64,000 nucleotides of DNA, from NCBI GenBank assembly GCA_951813015.1, contig CATOTG010000006.1:828501-892500 (forward strand), in the 5' to 3' direction. The DNA comes from an uncultured Thermoanaerobaculia bacterium (GTDB taxonomy: Bacteria > Acidobacteriota > Thermoanaerobaculia > Multivoradales > Multivoraceae). The notes beneath the pieces are model-generated. The model was given only the letters and a program-made list of their open reading frames with translations. It did not search any database and had not been told where the DNA came from. Made by a program: the position numbers and the translations under genes. Shown piece by piece: positions 22,444-31,939 of this stretch; positions within the stretch are counted from its first letter, which is position 1; every line of letters starts with the position of its first letter.

Positions 22444-22836
22444 TCTTCGGGATCGCCTCCGCTTTGAGCGGAGTCGAGGCCGGCCTGTTCAAGGTCGCTG
22501 GCCGCGGCGAAGGTGTCGAAGGCCATCCAACGGCTCATGGGCTTTGGCCAAGCGCCGCAGGCCATCGAGAGAGGACGGCCGCGGCGCTCCGGGAGTGCGT
22601 CCGGGAACTCGGCCACTACGTCGAGCGGGTCGGCCGCTGGATGCGGGAACGGGCGCTGGACAGCGCTAGAGGTTGCGCGGAGGGTGCCGAACAGGCGATA
22701 ATCCGCGTCCTGACCGCTTCGCGGTGTGCGAGCCTGGATGCAAGAGCCGTCCGGTTCGCAGGAGGGACGCGAAGCCGCTACCGCTGATAACGAAGCCGCG
22801 GGGTCAGAACTGCGGCTCAGGCACAGGTGACACGCA
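22444..22836. other. Non-coding or decayed stretch between the IS3 element and rplS
   Basis: About 390 bases with no convincing gene. Both strands have short open frames but no family signature. It may be remnant sequence brought in with the insertions. It contains one promoter-like pair at 22673-22702. Confidence 0.5.
22673..22702 (+). promoter_or_regulatory. Candidate promoter for rplS-rnhB
   Basis: TTGCGC at 22673-22678 and GATAAT at 22697-22702 are 18 bases apart. The -10 matches consensus at five of six positions. Because the insertion and its terminator cut rplS from the trmD operon, a local promoter is needed, and this is the best candidate in the stretch. Confidence 0.35.
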
Positions 22837-23184
22837 ATGCACGATCTACAGCAAGTCGAGCAGGAGTACGTGCAGCAGGGCCTGCCCGATTTTCGGGCCG
22901 GTGACACGGTCAAGGTCCACGTTCGGGTCAGAGAGGGCGCCAAGGAGCGGATCCAGATCTTCCAGGGCGTGGTGATCTCCCGCCGCGGCAGCGGCACCCG
23001 GGAGACGTTCACCGTGCGCAAGGTCTCGGGCGGCATCGGTGTCGAGCGGATCTTCCCGCTGCATTCGCCGGTGATCGGCCAGATCGAGGTCGTGCGCCGG
23101 GGCAAGGTCCGCCGCGCCAAGCTCTACTACCTCCGCAAGTTGCGCGGCCGCGCCGCCCGCATCGAGGAGCTCCGCAAGCGCTGA
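22837..23184 (+). CDS. rplS: 50S ribosomal protein L19
   Basis: L19 lies at the 30S-50S interface. The 115-residue product is full length: N-terminal [19 protein letters not shown], then [20 protein letters not shown], the [13 protein letters not shown] block and the basic C-terminus [19 protein letters not shown]. It normally follows trmD directly; here 3.5 kb intervenes. It is followed by rnhB, which keeps the rest of the ancestral order. Confidence 0.96.
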   Translation: MHDLQQVEQEYVQQGLPDFRAGDTVKVHVRVREGAKERIQIFQGVVISRRGSGTRETFTVRKVSGGIGVERIFPLHSPVIGQIEVVRRGKVRRAKLYYLRKLRGRAARIEELRKR

Positions 23185-23207
23185 CCAACTCGAAGTCCGC
23201 GACGGGT

Positions 23208-23855
23208 TTGGCGGCGCTGATCGCCGAGACGTACCGCTTGCGCCTGATGCGCGGGCTCGAACAGCAGTTCGCGACCGCCGGCTACGGGCTTGTCGCCGGA
23301 GTGGACGAGGCGGGTAGAGGCTGTCTGGCCGGCCCGGTGGTCGCGGCGGCGGTGGTGGTCGCCCCGGACACCCTGATCCCGGGCGTCGACGACAGCAAGC
23401 GGCTGTCCGCGCGACAGCGTGAGCGGTTGGCCGGAGCGATCAGGCAGCGGGCGGTCGCCTGGTCGGTTGCCAGGGGCGACGCCGCCTTGATCGACCGCAT
23501 CAACGTGCTCGAAGCAACCCGTTGGGCGATGCGCAGCGCCCTGCGGTCACTGCACGTACGCCCTGCCGTCGCCATAGTCGATGCCGTGCGGCTCGAGGCG
23601 GTGGACGTGTGCGGCGCCGACGTGCCCCTGGCGCCCCTGGTGAGGGCCGACTCCCTCAGTTTCGCCGTTGCCTGCGCCTCGATCATCGCCAAGACGGACA
23701 GGGACCGCCTGATGGCGGCATACGACCGGCAGTACCCGGGTTTCGGGTTTGCCCGCCACAAGGGGTACGCGTCGGAGGATCACCGCGCCGCGCTGAAGGA
23801 ACTGGGGCCGACGCCGCTGCATCGTCTCACCTTCCGCTCCGTGCTGCCGACATAG
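23208..23855 (+). CDS. rnhB: Ribonuclease HII
   Basis: RNase HII removes ribonucleotides from DNA and R-loops. The catalytic motif GVDEAGRGCLAGPVVAAAV gives the first Asp-Glu pair, and the later acidic residues lie in the IVDAV and VRADSLSFAVACASIIAK segments. The C-terminal GFGFARHKGYASEDHRAAL is typical. The start is uncertain: TTG at 23208 gives 215 residues, ATG at 23246 is nearer the usual N-terminus. It follows rplS by about 20 bases. Confidence 0.93.
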   Translation: MAALIAETYRLRLMRGLEQQFATAGYGLVAGVDEAGRGCLAGPVVAAAVVVAPDTLIPGVDDSKRLSARQRERLAGAIRQRAVAWSVARGDAALIDRINVLEATRWAMRSALRSLHVRPAVAIVDAVRLEAVDVCGADVPLAPLVRADSLSFAVACASIIAKTDRDRLMAAYDRQYPGFGFARHKGYASEDHRAALKELGPTPLHRLTFRSVLPT

Positions 23856-23865
23856 GATCGCGGGC

Positions 23866-24960
23866 GTGCGCCGGAATCTCCTGCTGTTCGCGATCGTGGC
23901 CGGCATCGTCGCCGTAGCGGCGGTCGTTCTGTGGTTCGCGCCGAAGGCGCAGGAGGCGAGGGCGCCCGGGCTGGCCCGGGCCTGGGTCGGCGTGGAGGTC
24001 GGGGACGAGGGCGTGGCGAGGACGGGCACGGTCGAACTCGGCGCCGGCGAGGGCTTCCGGTTGCATGCGGTCGTCGAGGCGCAGCGCGGCGGAGACGGCG
24101 AGGCCGTGTACTACAGCGCGGCGCCCCGGGTGGTGCTCGACGGTCAGGAGGTCGACGCTCTGCCCGCGGAAGAGCTGAGCGTGCTCGGCCGGGTCAGATT
24201 GCTCTGGTTCAGCGTCGAGAACGGCCTTCCCTTTCGCGAAGTGGAGAACGGCGCCGACCTCGAGAGCTTTGGCTACGATCAGTTCTTTCGTCCCGAGTGG
24301 GGTAGCGCGTGGTCAATCGACGGCACGCTCGAGGCCAACTTCGACAGTTGGGTGGAGGACGACGGTCCGCCGGTCGAGCGGGACTTCGGAACCCTTCGGT
24401 ACCAGGTCTGGGTGGAGACCTCGCTGGACGAGAACGCCCTGGTTCCGGATCAACGAGTGAAGTCCGAGGCCCTTCCAGGCGCGACCCGGGTCGAGGCGCG
24501 CCTGCCCGGCGCGCTGCGCGTCCCGTCGGCGGTGTTCGGGCTGCCGGGCATCGTCCGCGGCGACGGCGAGTGGGATGAGGCGGCCCTGGCGCGCCTTCAG
24601 ACGCTCCATGGCGACCGGCTCGCCTTCAGCCGCGTGACCCTGCTGCAGGAGCTGCTGGATACCGGTGGCGTCGGCTGGGATGACCTGAACTGGCAGCTTG
24701 CGTCGCTCGACGGCAGCCTGTCGTGGCGTGCCCCGGACGCGGGCTCGCCGGCGCCGGGCGACCTGGTCCGGGTCGGGGACCGGTGGGTGGTCCTGCTGGG
24801 CGACGAGACCGGGCACGGCGAGACGGGGATGCTGGACGGAGCGGATCTCTGCCTGGACTTTGCCGCCGGCGCCTCCGTGCGGCGGCTGGACCAGATCTTC
24901 CTGCTCGGGAGCGAGGACGAAGGGGACGTGCAGGTGGCCTCGCCGCGGCCGCCTGTCTGA
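23866..24960 (+). CDS. Membrane-anchored protein of unknown function
   Basis: Unrecognised 364-residue protein. A GTG start gives MRRNLLLFAIVAGIVAVAAVVLWF, a signal anchor, so the rest is probably periplasmic. The body is beta-rich and acidic (VELGAGEGFRLHAVVEAQRG, WSIDGTLEANFDSWVEDDGPP), with no Cys cluster, lipobox or catalytic motif I can name. It begins 10 bases after rnhB and is probably cotranscribed. It is convergent with the DsbD-like gene, whose stop is 5 bases away. Confidence 0.75.
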   Translation: MRRNLLLFAIVAGIVAVAAVVLWFAPKAQEARAPGLARAWVGVEVGDEGVARTGTVELGAGEGFRLHAVVEAQRGGDGEAVYYSAAPRVVLDGQEVDALPAEELSVLGRVRLLWFSVENGLPFREVENGADLESFGYDQFFRPEWGSAWSIDGTLEANFDSWVEDDGPPVERDFGTLRYQVWVETSLDENALVPDQRVKSEALPGATRVEARLPGALRVPSAVFGLPGIVRGDGEWDEAALARLQTLHGDRLAFSRVTLLQELLDTGGVGWDDLNWQLASLDGSLSWRAPDAGSPAPGDLVRVGDRWVVLLGDETGHGETGMLDGADLCLDFAAGASVRRLDQIFLLGSEDEGDVQVASPRPPV

Positions 24961-24965
24961 TCGGC

Positions 24966-26786
24966 CTATTGCGCCGCGACCTCGCCGCCGGCTGAACTCC
25001 GGATCGCCTCTTCCAGCCTGCCTTTTCGAAGAAGCTCGCTGAAGACGTGCGGCTCCTGGTTCGGCCGGTAGAGCGCATAGAAGGGGATGCCGTAGCGTCC
25101 GAAGCTCGCCAGATAGCGGGCGATGCCGTCGTCCCGATTGGTCCAGTCGGCCTGCATCGCCACGACGTCGTAGCGGGTGAAGAGGGCGGCCGTCTCCTCG
25201 GTCTCGAGGACGAGACGTTCGTTCACCTTGCAGGTGGCGCACCAGTCCGCGGTGACGTCGACGAAGACCAGTCGCCCCTCCTCGGCGAGGGTTTCGGCCT
25301 GGACAGGGTCGAACGGAACCCAGTTCAGGACGTGTTGCGTGGCGGGTCCGGATCCGCCGCCGCCGGAAAGGGCCGGTGCGCCGTTCGCCAGAACCAGCAC
25401 GAAGACGGCCGCGGCCACCGCGCCGAGGCGTTCGAGGATGCGCGGCGCCGTTCTCTGTGCGCGGCCCTGCAACCAGATGAAGAGGGCCAGGACGAGAAGC
25501 CCGATCTCGACAAAGGCGAGGCGGGCGCTGTCCATCTGGGCGGCCAGAACGTAAAGCAGCCAGACCGTCGTGCCGGCGATCAGAAAGCCCATGATCCCCC
25601 GCAGAGTCGCCATCCACTCGCCGGGTTTCGGCAGCATCCTGACCGCGTTGGGGACCGCGGCGAGCAGCAGGTAGGGGGCCGCGAGTCCGACGCCGACCGC
25701 GGTGAAGACGGTCACGATCGTGGTTCCCGGCTGGCTCAACGCAAAGCCGACCGCAGCGCCGAGGAAGGGCGCGGAGCACGGGGTCGCCATCAGGGTGGCG
25801 AAGACGCCGGAGAAGAAGTGCCCGGAGTAGCCCTCGCTGCGGCCGCCTCCCAGACGGTTGGTCATCGCGTGCGGCAGCTGGATCTCGAACAGACCCCAGA
25901 CGTTCAGGGTGAACAGGGTGAGGACGAGCACCAGGAAGGTGACGAACAAAGGGTTCTGGAACTGGATTCCCCAGCCCACTGCCTGGCCGGCCGAGCGGGC
26001 CAAAAGCGTCGCCGCCGCGAGCACCCAGAACGAGACGAGGATGCCCAGCGTCGTCATCAGGGCGCCCGCCGTGATCTCCCGGCGGGGACGGCCGGAAGCC
26101 TGGGCCAGTCCGAAGAGCTTGAGCGAGACGATCGGCAGCACGCACGGCATGCCGTTCAGGATGAGTCCGCCGAGCAGGGCCGGAATCAGCGCCGCGAAGA
26201 GTCCGATGGCGCCGGCGGAGGCGCCGTCCGACCCTGCCGGAGGGGCGTCGAAGGCTGGATGGCCGGTTGGCTCGCCGCTGGCGCCGATCTCGAGTTGAAC
26301 CGTTGCCTCGGCGGTGACCGGCGGCAGACACTGGATGTCGTCGCAGGCCTGGTAGGTGAGTTCGGCGGACACGTCGACGGCGCCGGCTGGTGCGTCCGCG
26401 GGCAGGTCGAGGTCCGCGTGGACCACCGTCTCGTGCTCGTAGACAGCCAGCAGCTCCTCGGAGAAGCCGAACTCCCACATGACGTGGTCGGGGTAGTGGA
26501 CCTCGGGCCGCGGCCAGCCGGCGGGCAACTCGAAGGCGATCTCGGTGGGGATCAGGTAGTCGAAACTCGGTGTGTTGCTCTGGATGTGCCAGCCGTCTTC
26601 GATCGTGATCACGGCGGCGATGCGCACCGCTTCGCCGGGAGCGTAGGACGTGCGGTCGGCGAACGCCTCGAGCGAAGCCATCTGAGGCGGCCGGAACTGG
26701 CTTCCCGCGACCGCCGCGAGGCACAGGATCGCGGCGACGGCAATTGCCGCTCTTGTTCCCAACCTGCTGCTACGATCCTGCTTCAT
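24966..26786 (-). CDS. DsbD/ScsB-type thiol:disulfide interchange protein
   Basis: This inner-membrane protein moves electrons from cytosolic thioredoxin to periplasmic thiol proteins. Its 606 residues show a signal peptide (MKQDRSSRLG then a hydrophobic run), an N-terminal DsbD-alpha-like domain with QACDDIQCLPP, an eight-helix core with MPCVLPIVSLK and MATPCSAPFLG carrying the redox cysteines, and a C-terminal thioredoxin domain with ADWCATCKVNE. The ATG at 26786 shares the tetramer CATG with the divergent aminotransferase start. It could supply the exported thioredoxin at 45980 or cytochrome maturation. Confidence 0.9.
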   Translation of the reverse strand: MKQDRSSRLGTRAAIAVAAILCLAAVAGSQFRPPQMASLEAFADRTSYAPGEAVRIAAVITIEDGWHIQSNTPSFDYLIPTEIAFELPAGWPRPEVHYPDHVMWEFGFSEELLAVYEHETVVHADLDLPADAPAGAVDVSAELTYQACDDIQCLPPVTAEATVQLEIGASGEPTGHPAFDAPPAGSDGASAGAIGLFAALIPALLGGLILNGMPCVLPIVSLKLFGLAQASGRPRREITAGALMTTLGILVSFWVLAAATLLARSAGQAVGWGIQFQNPLFVTFLVLVLTLFTLNVWGLFEIQLPHAMTNRLGGGRSEGYSGHFFSGVFATLMATPCSAPFLGAAVGFALSQPGTTIVTVFTAVGVGLAAPYLLLAAVPNAVRMLPKPGEWMATLRGIMGFLIAGTTVWLLYVLAAQMDSARLAFVEIGLLVLALFIWLQGRAQRTAPRILERLGAVAAAVFVLVLANGAPALSGGGGSGPATQHVLNWVPFDPVQAETLAEEGRLVFVDVTADWCATCKVNERLVLETEETAALFTRYDVVAMQADWTNRDDGIARYLASFGRYGIPFYALYRPNQEPHVFSELLRKGRLEEAIRSSAGGEVAAQ

Positions 26787-27969
26787 GCCTTCCGGTGAGC
26801 GCGAGTCGGCGACGATGGCTGTCTCCCGGCGGGTGGCCGAGCTGCGCCGCGAGGGGGTCGAGGTGTTCGACCTGGGAGCCGGAGAGCCCGACTTCCCCTC
26901 GCCGGAGACAGCGGTCAAGGCTGTACAACGAGCCCTCGACGAGGGCCGGACGAAGTATACGGTGCTCGAAGGCACGCCCGAACTCAGAGCCGGCCTCGCG
27001 GCCCGGTACGGCGCCCGGGGAGCACCCTGGGGCGCGGCCAACGTGCTGGTCACCGTGGGCGCCAAGGCTGCCCTGTACCAGCTCGCCAAGGCGTTTCTGT
27101 CCCCGGGCGACGAGGTCGTCGTGCCGACGCCGGCCTGGGTCAGCATCCCGGCCCAGGTGAGGCTTGCGGGCGCCGCGGCGGTCACGGCGCCGATGGCGGC
27201 CGCCGACGGCTTCGCGATCCGGGCCCAACCGCTGGTCGAGGCGATGTCGGAACGTACGCGCGCGGTGATCGTCAACTCGCCCTGCAATCCGACCGGCGCG
27301 GTCGTGTCGATCCTCGATCTGGAGCGGATCGCGGCCGCCTGCGCCGAGCGCAACGCCCTGCTGATCTCCGACGAGACGTACGAGCGGTTCGTCTACGACG
27401 GCAAGCGGCACGCCAGCGTGGCGTCCCTGGCGGCGAGGTATCCGGAGACGGTCGTCCTTGTGGGCTCCTTCTCGAAGACGTACGCGATGACCGGATGGCG
27501 GCTCGGCTACCTGCTCGGCGCTCCTTCGGTGGTCGCCGCGGCGGCCGCGGTGCAGAGCCACGTCACCTCGAACGCGACCTCGTTCGCGATGGCCGGCGCC
27601 GAGGCGGTGCTTGAGAGCGAACCGCCGGAGGCGGCAGACCTGGTGGCGGCGTGCGCACGGCGTCGCCGGCGCCTGCTGGCGGAGCTGGACCGGATTCCGG
27701 GCGTCGTTTGCCCGCCGCCGGCCGGCGCCTTCTATGCGTTCCCGGACGTGAGCGCCTGGTTCGACGAGGACTGTCCCGACTCCGTGGCGTTCAGTCGCCG
27801 TCTGCTCGATGAGGCCGGTGTGGCGACGACCCCCGGTTCGGCTTTCGGCTGCGAGGGCCACATCCGCCTGTCGTACGCTTGCAGAGACGAGATGCTGGCC
27901 TCGGGGCTGGAACGGCTCGCCGGCCTGCTGAGTGGCGCCGGAGAAGCCGGCAGGAGGCGCGCGGGATGA
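26785..27969 (+). CDS. Aspartate aminotransferase (class I, subgroup gamma)
   Basis: A PLP enzyme that transfers amino groups between aspartate or related amino acids and 2-oxoglutarate. The 394-residue protein keeps GAGEPDFPSPETAVKA, TVGAKAALYQ, NSPCNPTGAV, the SDETYERFVYDG loop, the PLP lysine in GSFSKTYAMTGWRLGY (about 231) and the C-terminal arginine in GHIRLSYA. The start includes RESATMAVSRRVAEL, equivalent to the family PSATLAV segment, which favours 26785 over ATG 26815. It overlaps the next gene as ATGA. Exact substrate is not determinable. Confidence 0.9.
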   Translation: MPSGERESATMAVSRRVAELRREGVEVFDLGAGEPDFPSPETAVKAVQRALDEGRTKYTVLEGTPELRAGLAARYGARGAPWGAANVLVTVGAKAALYQLAKAFLSPGDEVVVPTPAWVSIPAQVRLAGAAAVTAPMAAADGFAIRAQPLVEAMSERTRAVIVNSPCNPTGAVVSILDLERIAAACAERNALLISDETYERFVYDGKRHASVASLAARYPETVVLVGSFSKTYAMTGWRLGYLLGAPSVVAAAAAVQSHVTSNATSFAMAGAEAVLESEPPEAADLVAACARRRRRLLAELDRIPGVVCPPPAGAFYAFPDVSAWFDEDCPDSVAFSRRLLDEAGVATTPGSAFGCEGHIRLSYACRDEMLASGLERLAGLLSGAGEAGRRRAG

Positions 27970-29091
27970 GACCATTGATCGGCAGGCTCGCGTTTCCGAT
28001 GTTCAATCTGTTCGGCATCCGCGTGCGGGTCCATTTCACCTTCATCCTGCTCCTGGTCTGGCTGGCGGTGCTGGCGCCGGGCATGCAGAGCAGCGTCGCG
28101 ATGGTCGGCCTGGTCGTCGTCGGGCTGTTGGCGAGTGTCGTCGTTCACGAGTTGGGCCACGCGCTGACCGCTCGCCGGTACGGGATCGAGACGCGCGAGA
28201 TCGTCTTGACGCCGATTGGGGGCGTGGCCCGCCTGGACGGTTATCCGCAGGGCACGGCCGAGTTGGCGATCGCGGCGGCCGGTCCGCTGGTGAACCTGGG
28301 TCTGGCGACGACGCTTTTCTTCGGGCTGGTCCTGGCCGGGCTGCCGCCGTGGGGCGTCGGCCCCGTCGTCGATCTGCCTTCGGCACTGCAGTGGTTGCTG
28401 TTCGGCAATCTGTGCCTGTTCGCGCTCAATCTGCTGCCCGCGTTTCCCCTCGACGGCGGCCGTATCCTCCGCTCGGCGCTGTCCTCCTTCCTGGGTCAGG
28501 AACGGGCGACGAAGATCGCGACCCGGCTGGGGATGGTGCTGGCCGCGCTGCTGGGCGTGGCGGCGCTCGTGCCGTGGGCGGGGGGCATGGCGTACAGCAT
28601 TCTGCTGCTTCTGACCGCCTTCTTCGTGCTCGTCGGCGCCAGCCGGGAATCCTCCCTGGTGCGGACGCTGCAGGTCCTGCAGGGTCGCCGCGCCGGCGAG
28701 GCGATGATGACCCGCTGCGAACGGCTGGCGCCGCAGGACACGATCGAGTGGGCGGTGCGTCTCCTGCTCTCCACGACCCAGCGGCAGTTCCCGGTCGTGG
28801 ATGGCTGGGGGACGGGTCGCGGGCGAGGTGGACCGCGAGCGCCTGCTCGACCTGGTCGCCCGTTGCCCGGGCGACACGCCGCTGCTCGAACTGATGAACC
28901 GCCAGCCGCTGACCGTGACCGAGGACTGCGACCTGATGGAGGTGCTGCGGCAGTTGCAAAGCTCGGCGCGAGCGCTCTGGGTGGTCCGGGACCACGAACT
29001 GCGTGGGATGCTTACCGCGGACGGCTTGTCGCAGTTTGTCGAGGTGTGCAATCGGCTGCGGCATCGGGATTCGGGCGCGGTACAACCCTAG
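27966..29091 (+). CDS. Site-2-protease-type M50 metallopeptidase with CBS pair, frameshifted
   Basis: An intramembrane zinc protease. HELGH is at residues 61-65 in the first helices and the third ligand in NLLPAFPLDGGRI (Asp about 161-163). The first half has six hydrophobic segments. The C-terminal CBS pair starts at RAGEAMMTRCERL. After FPVVDGWG the frame changes: removing one G from the run at 28807-28811 restores RVAGEVDRERLLDLVARC and runs to the stop at 29091. CBS domains suggest nucleotide-responsive control. Start ATG overlaps the aminotransferase stop. A role in regulated proteolysis of an anti-sigma factor is possible but not shown. Confidence 0.85.
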
Positions 29092-29162
29092 AGGCGATGC
29101 GGCCCGGGAGCGTGCGCAAGGGGGCTGCTAGAGTGGGCAGCTCTCACTTGAAGGAAGGGCGC

Positions 29163-29817
29163 GTGAGCGACGAAGCAAAGGGATCCGGATTCTCTCGCCG
29201 GTCGTTCCCTGCGTGGCGGCGCCGCCGGGGCCCTCTCGGGTGGCCTGGCGGCGGGGCTGCTGCCGGGCGACGCGGCTGCTGCCGCCGCGGCGAACGATGC
29301 AGACGGCGTCCCGATCCTCGGGCCGGATTCGGTCGAAGTCGAACTCGAAGTGAACGGCGCCGTCCGCCGCCTGGAAGTGGAACCGCGGGTCACGCTGCTC
29401 GACGGGCTGCGAGATGTCCTGGACACGACAGGCCCGAAGAAAGTCTGCGACCGCGGCGCCTGCGGCGCCTGCACGGTGCTCGAGGACGGCCAGCCGATCT
29501 ACGCGTGCAGCCGCCTGTTGATCGAATCCGCCGGGCGCAGCATCACGACCGTCGAGGGACTGGGCTCGCCGGAGGCCATGCACGAGGTCCAGCGCGCCTT
29601 CGTCGAGAACGACGCGCAGCAGTGCGGCTACTGCACGCCGGGCTTCGTCGTCGCCACCGCGGCGCTGCTGGCGCGCAACCCGGCCCCGGGCGAGGAGGAG
29701 ATCGAAGCCGGACTGGGCGGCAACTTCTGCCGCTGCGGGACCTACATGGGCATCCGCGCCGTGGTCGCTGGACCGGGCCAGGCTGGCGGAGACGGCGGAG
29801 GGAACGTCGGTGGCTGA
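29163..29817 (+). CDS. Tat-exported [2Fe-2S] subunit of a molybdenum hydroxylase, frameshifted
   Basis: The small iron-sulfur subunit carries electrons from the molybdenum site to FAD. GTG at 29163 follows GAAGGAAGGG. The N-terminus is a twin-arginine signal, SRRSF; removing one C from CCC at 29207-29209 continues it as LRGGAAGALSGGLAAGLL. The ferredoxin cluster is bound by CDRGACGACTVLEDGQPIYAC and the second cluster by QCGYCTPGF and NFCRCGTY. With the indel corrected the protein is about 217 residues. Tat export and gene content resemble PaoA of E. coli. The end overlaps the next gene by 8 bases. Confidence 0.88.
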
Positions 29818-31939
29818 CTACTCCTGGCCCGAAGCGGACCGTAGAGGCCAGATCGGCCGCCGGCCGGCGCGCCTGGACGGTCCGGTCAAGTCGACCGGCT
29901 TCGCCAGATACCCGTCGGACCAGAATCCGCCGGGTCTCCTGGCCGCGAAGATCCTGACCTGCCCCCACGCACACGCGCGCGTCGTCAGGATCGACACGTC
30001 GGCGGCGGAGGCGATTCCCGGCGTGCGCGTCGTCCACGTGATCCAGGGCGAGGGTTCCGAGATCCAGTGGGCCGGCGACGAAGTGGCCGCGGTCGCTGCC
30101 GACACCGAGGACATCGCCCGCGACGCGCTCCGTGCGCTCCAGGTCGAGTACGAGGTCCTGCCTCACTTCGTCACGGAGAAGCACCGCGACCGCGCGCCGG
30201 CGGCCCAGCCGGGTTCGGAGCGCACCGACGGCGACCCGGACGCCGCCTTCGCCTCCGCCCATCGCACGGTGGAGCAGACGCTCGGGATGCCGCAGATGGC
30301 CCACATGTGTCTCGAACCGCACGGTCAGGTCGCGGCCTGGGACGGCGACGAACTCGAGGTTCATGCCTCGACGCAGGCGGTTTCCACTCTGGCGGGCCAG
30401 TTCGCCTCGGAACTGGGCATACCGGCGACCCAAGTGCGGATCCGGACCGAGTACATGGGCGGCGGGTTCGGCTCCAAGTTCTCGCCGGACCGCTGGGGGA
30501 TCGTCGGCGCGGAACTCGCTCGCGAGGCCGGCGCGCCGGTCAAGCTGTTCCTGGACCGGGATCAGGAAGTGTCGGTCGCCGGGAGCCGGCCGTCCGCTTT
30601 CGCCCGGGTCCGGGTGGCGGCGGACGAGCAGGGCAAGCTGGTGGCCTGGGATTCGGACTCCTGGGGCTCGGGCGGCTTGCCCGGCGCCAGCCAGACGCCG
30701 CTGCCGTATGTGTTCAGCAGGTTGCCGAACCGGCGCCTCCGCCACACGTCCGTGCCGACCAACCTGGCCGGATCGCGGGCCTGGCGGGCGCCGAATCATC
30801 CCCAGGCGTGCTTCCTGACGATGGCCAGCCTCGACGATCTGGCCAATGAGCTGGACCTCGACCCGATCGAGTTCCTGGACCGGAACCTGGAGTTCACCGG
30901 CCGCGCCGACGTGTACCGGGAAGAACTCGGCATCGCCGCCGGAATGGCCGAGTGGAAGGAACGCTGGCAGCCGCGCAAGAGGTCCCGTGACAGCGCTCTC
31001 CAGCGCGGCCTGGGCGTTTCGATTCACACCTGGGGCGGGCGCGGCCATGCGAGCAACTGCGACGTCACCGTGCATCCCGACGGCGCGGTGGAGGCCCGGC
31101 TCGGCTCTCAGGACATCGGTACGGGGACGCGCACGATCGTTGCCCAGGTGCTGGCCGAGACGTTCGGCCTCGAATTGCCCCAGGTGCGGGTATCCCTGGG
31201 CGACAACCGGTTCCCGCAGTCGGGTCCGTCCGGCGGCAGTTCGACGGTCGGCGGAGTCTGCGCATCGACCCGTCGAGCGGCGCAGGACGCCCTGCGCGAA
31301 GTCCTCACGCGAGTCGCGCCAAGGCTGGAGGCGGACCCGGAGCAGTTGACGGCGGCCGGCGGCCGCGTGTTCGTGGAAGGCGAGCCGTCGCGCTCGATGT
31401 CCTGGACCGAAGCCGCATCGCGAATCGGCGGCGCGCCGGTCAGTGCCCAGGGGCGCAACCCGGGCCCCGGTCGGCTGATTTCCAGCGGCGTCGGCGGCGT
31501 GCAGATCGCCGAGGTCGAGGTGGACATGGAAACCGGCGTGGTCCAGGTGAAACGGATGATCGCGGTGCAGGACTGCGGCCTGATCGTCAACCGGCGGCTC
31601 GCGGAGAGCCAGGTCTACGGCGGTCTGATCATGGGCGTCGGCTATGCGCTGTTCGAAGAGTGGATTCCGGATCCGGTGACCGGGCGTCTGCTGAACGCGG
31701 ACATGGAGTTCTACAAGCTGGCGGGTCTCCTGGATGTCGGATCGCTGGAAGTGCACATGATGACCGGCCCCGGGTACGACGAACGGGGCGTGATCGGCTT
31801 GGGCGAGCCGCCCGTGATCTCGCCCGGGGCCGCGATCAGCAACGCGGTGGCGAACGCAATCGGCGTGCGCGTGCCCTGGCTGCCGCTGACGCCGGACCGC
31901 GTGCTGGACGCGCTGGCAGGCCGTGGGGGAATTGCCTGA
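29810..31939 (+). CDS. Xanthine/aldehyde dehydrogenase-type molybdenum-binding subunit
   Basis: This is the catalytic molybdopterin subunit (PaoC/XdhA-like, 709 residues). It hydroxylates an aldehyde or N-heterocycle. Visible are the N-terminal aldehyde-oxidase a/b hammerhead (STGFARYPSDQNPPGLL), the EYMGGGFGSKF molybdenum-cofactor loop, GSQDIGTGTRTI, SGPSGGSSTVGG and the active-site glutamate in GLGEPPVISPGAAI near the C-terminus. GTG at 29810 overlaps the iron-sulfur gene. It has no signal of its own, so it would travel to the periplasm with the Tat-tagged small subunit, as in PaoABC. The substrate is unknown. Confidence 0.9.
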   Translation: MADYSWPEADRRGQIGRRPARLDGPVKSTGFARYPSDQNPPGLLAAKILTCPHAHARVVRIDTSAAEAIPGVRVVHVIQGEGSEIQWAGDEVAAVAADTEDIARDALRALQVEYEVLPHFVTEKHRDRAPAAQPGSERTDGDPDAAFASAHRTVEQTLGMPQMAHMCLEPHGQVAAWDGDELEVHASTQAVSTLAGQFASELGIPATQVRIRTEYMGGGFGSKFSPDRWGIVGAELAREAGAPVKLFLDRDQEVSVAGSRPSAFARVRVAADEQGKLVAWDSDSWGSGGLPGASQTPLPYVFSRLPNRRLRHTSVPTNLAGSRAWRAPNHPQACFLTMASLDDLANELDLDPIEFLDRNLEFTGRADVYREELGIAAGMAEWKERWQPRKRSRDSALQRGLGVSIHTWGGRGHASNCDVTVHPDGAVEARLGSQDIGTGTRTIVAQVLAETFGLELPQVRVSLGDNRFPQSGPSGGSSTVGGVCASTRRAAQDALREVLTRVAPRLEADPEQLTAAGGRVFVEGEPSRSMSWTEAASRIGGAPVSAQGRNPGPGRLISSGVGGVQIAEVEVDMETGVVQVKRMIAVQDCGLIVNRRLAESQVYGGLIMGVGYALFEEWIPDPVTGRLLNADMEFYKLAGLLDVGSLEVHMMTGPGYDERGVIGLGEPPVISPGAAISNAVANAIGVRVPWLPLTPDRVLDALAGRGGIA

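Noticed and set aside
20474..22450. Target-site duplication of the IS3 element
   Set aside because: I compared the bases just outside both ends and found no matching 3-5 base repeat.
24313..26724. Minus-strand Arg-rich frame overlapping the DsbD-like gene
   Set aside because: Same strand, wrong frame. The DsbD frame carries the signal peptide, CxxC motifs and helices.
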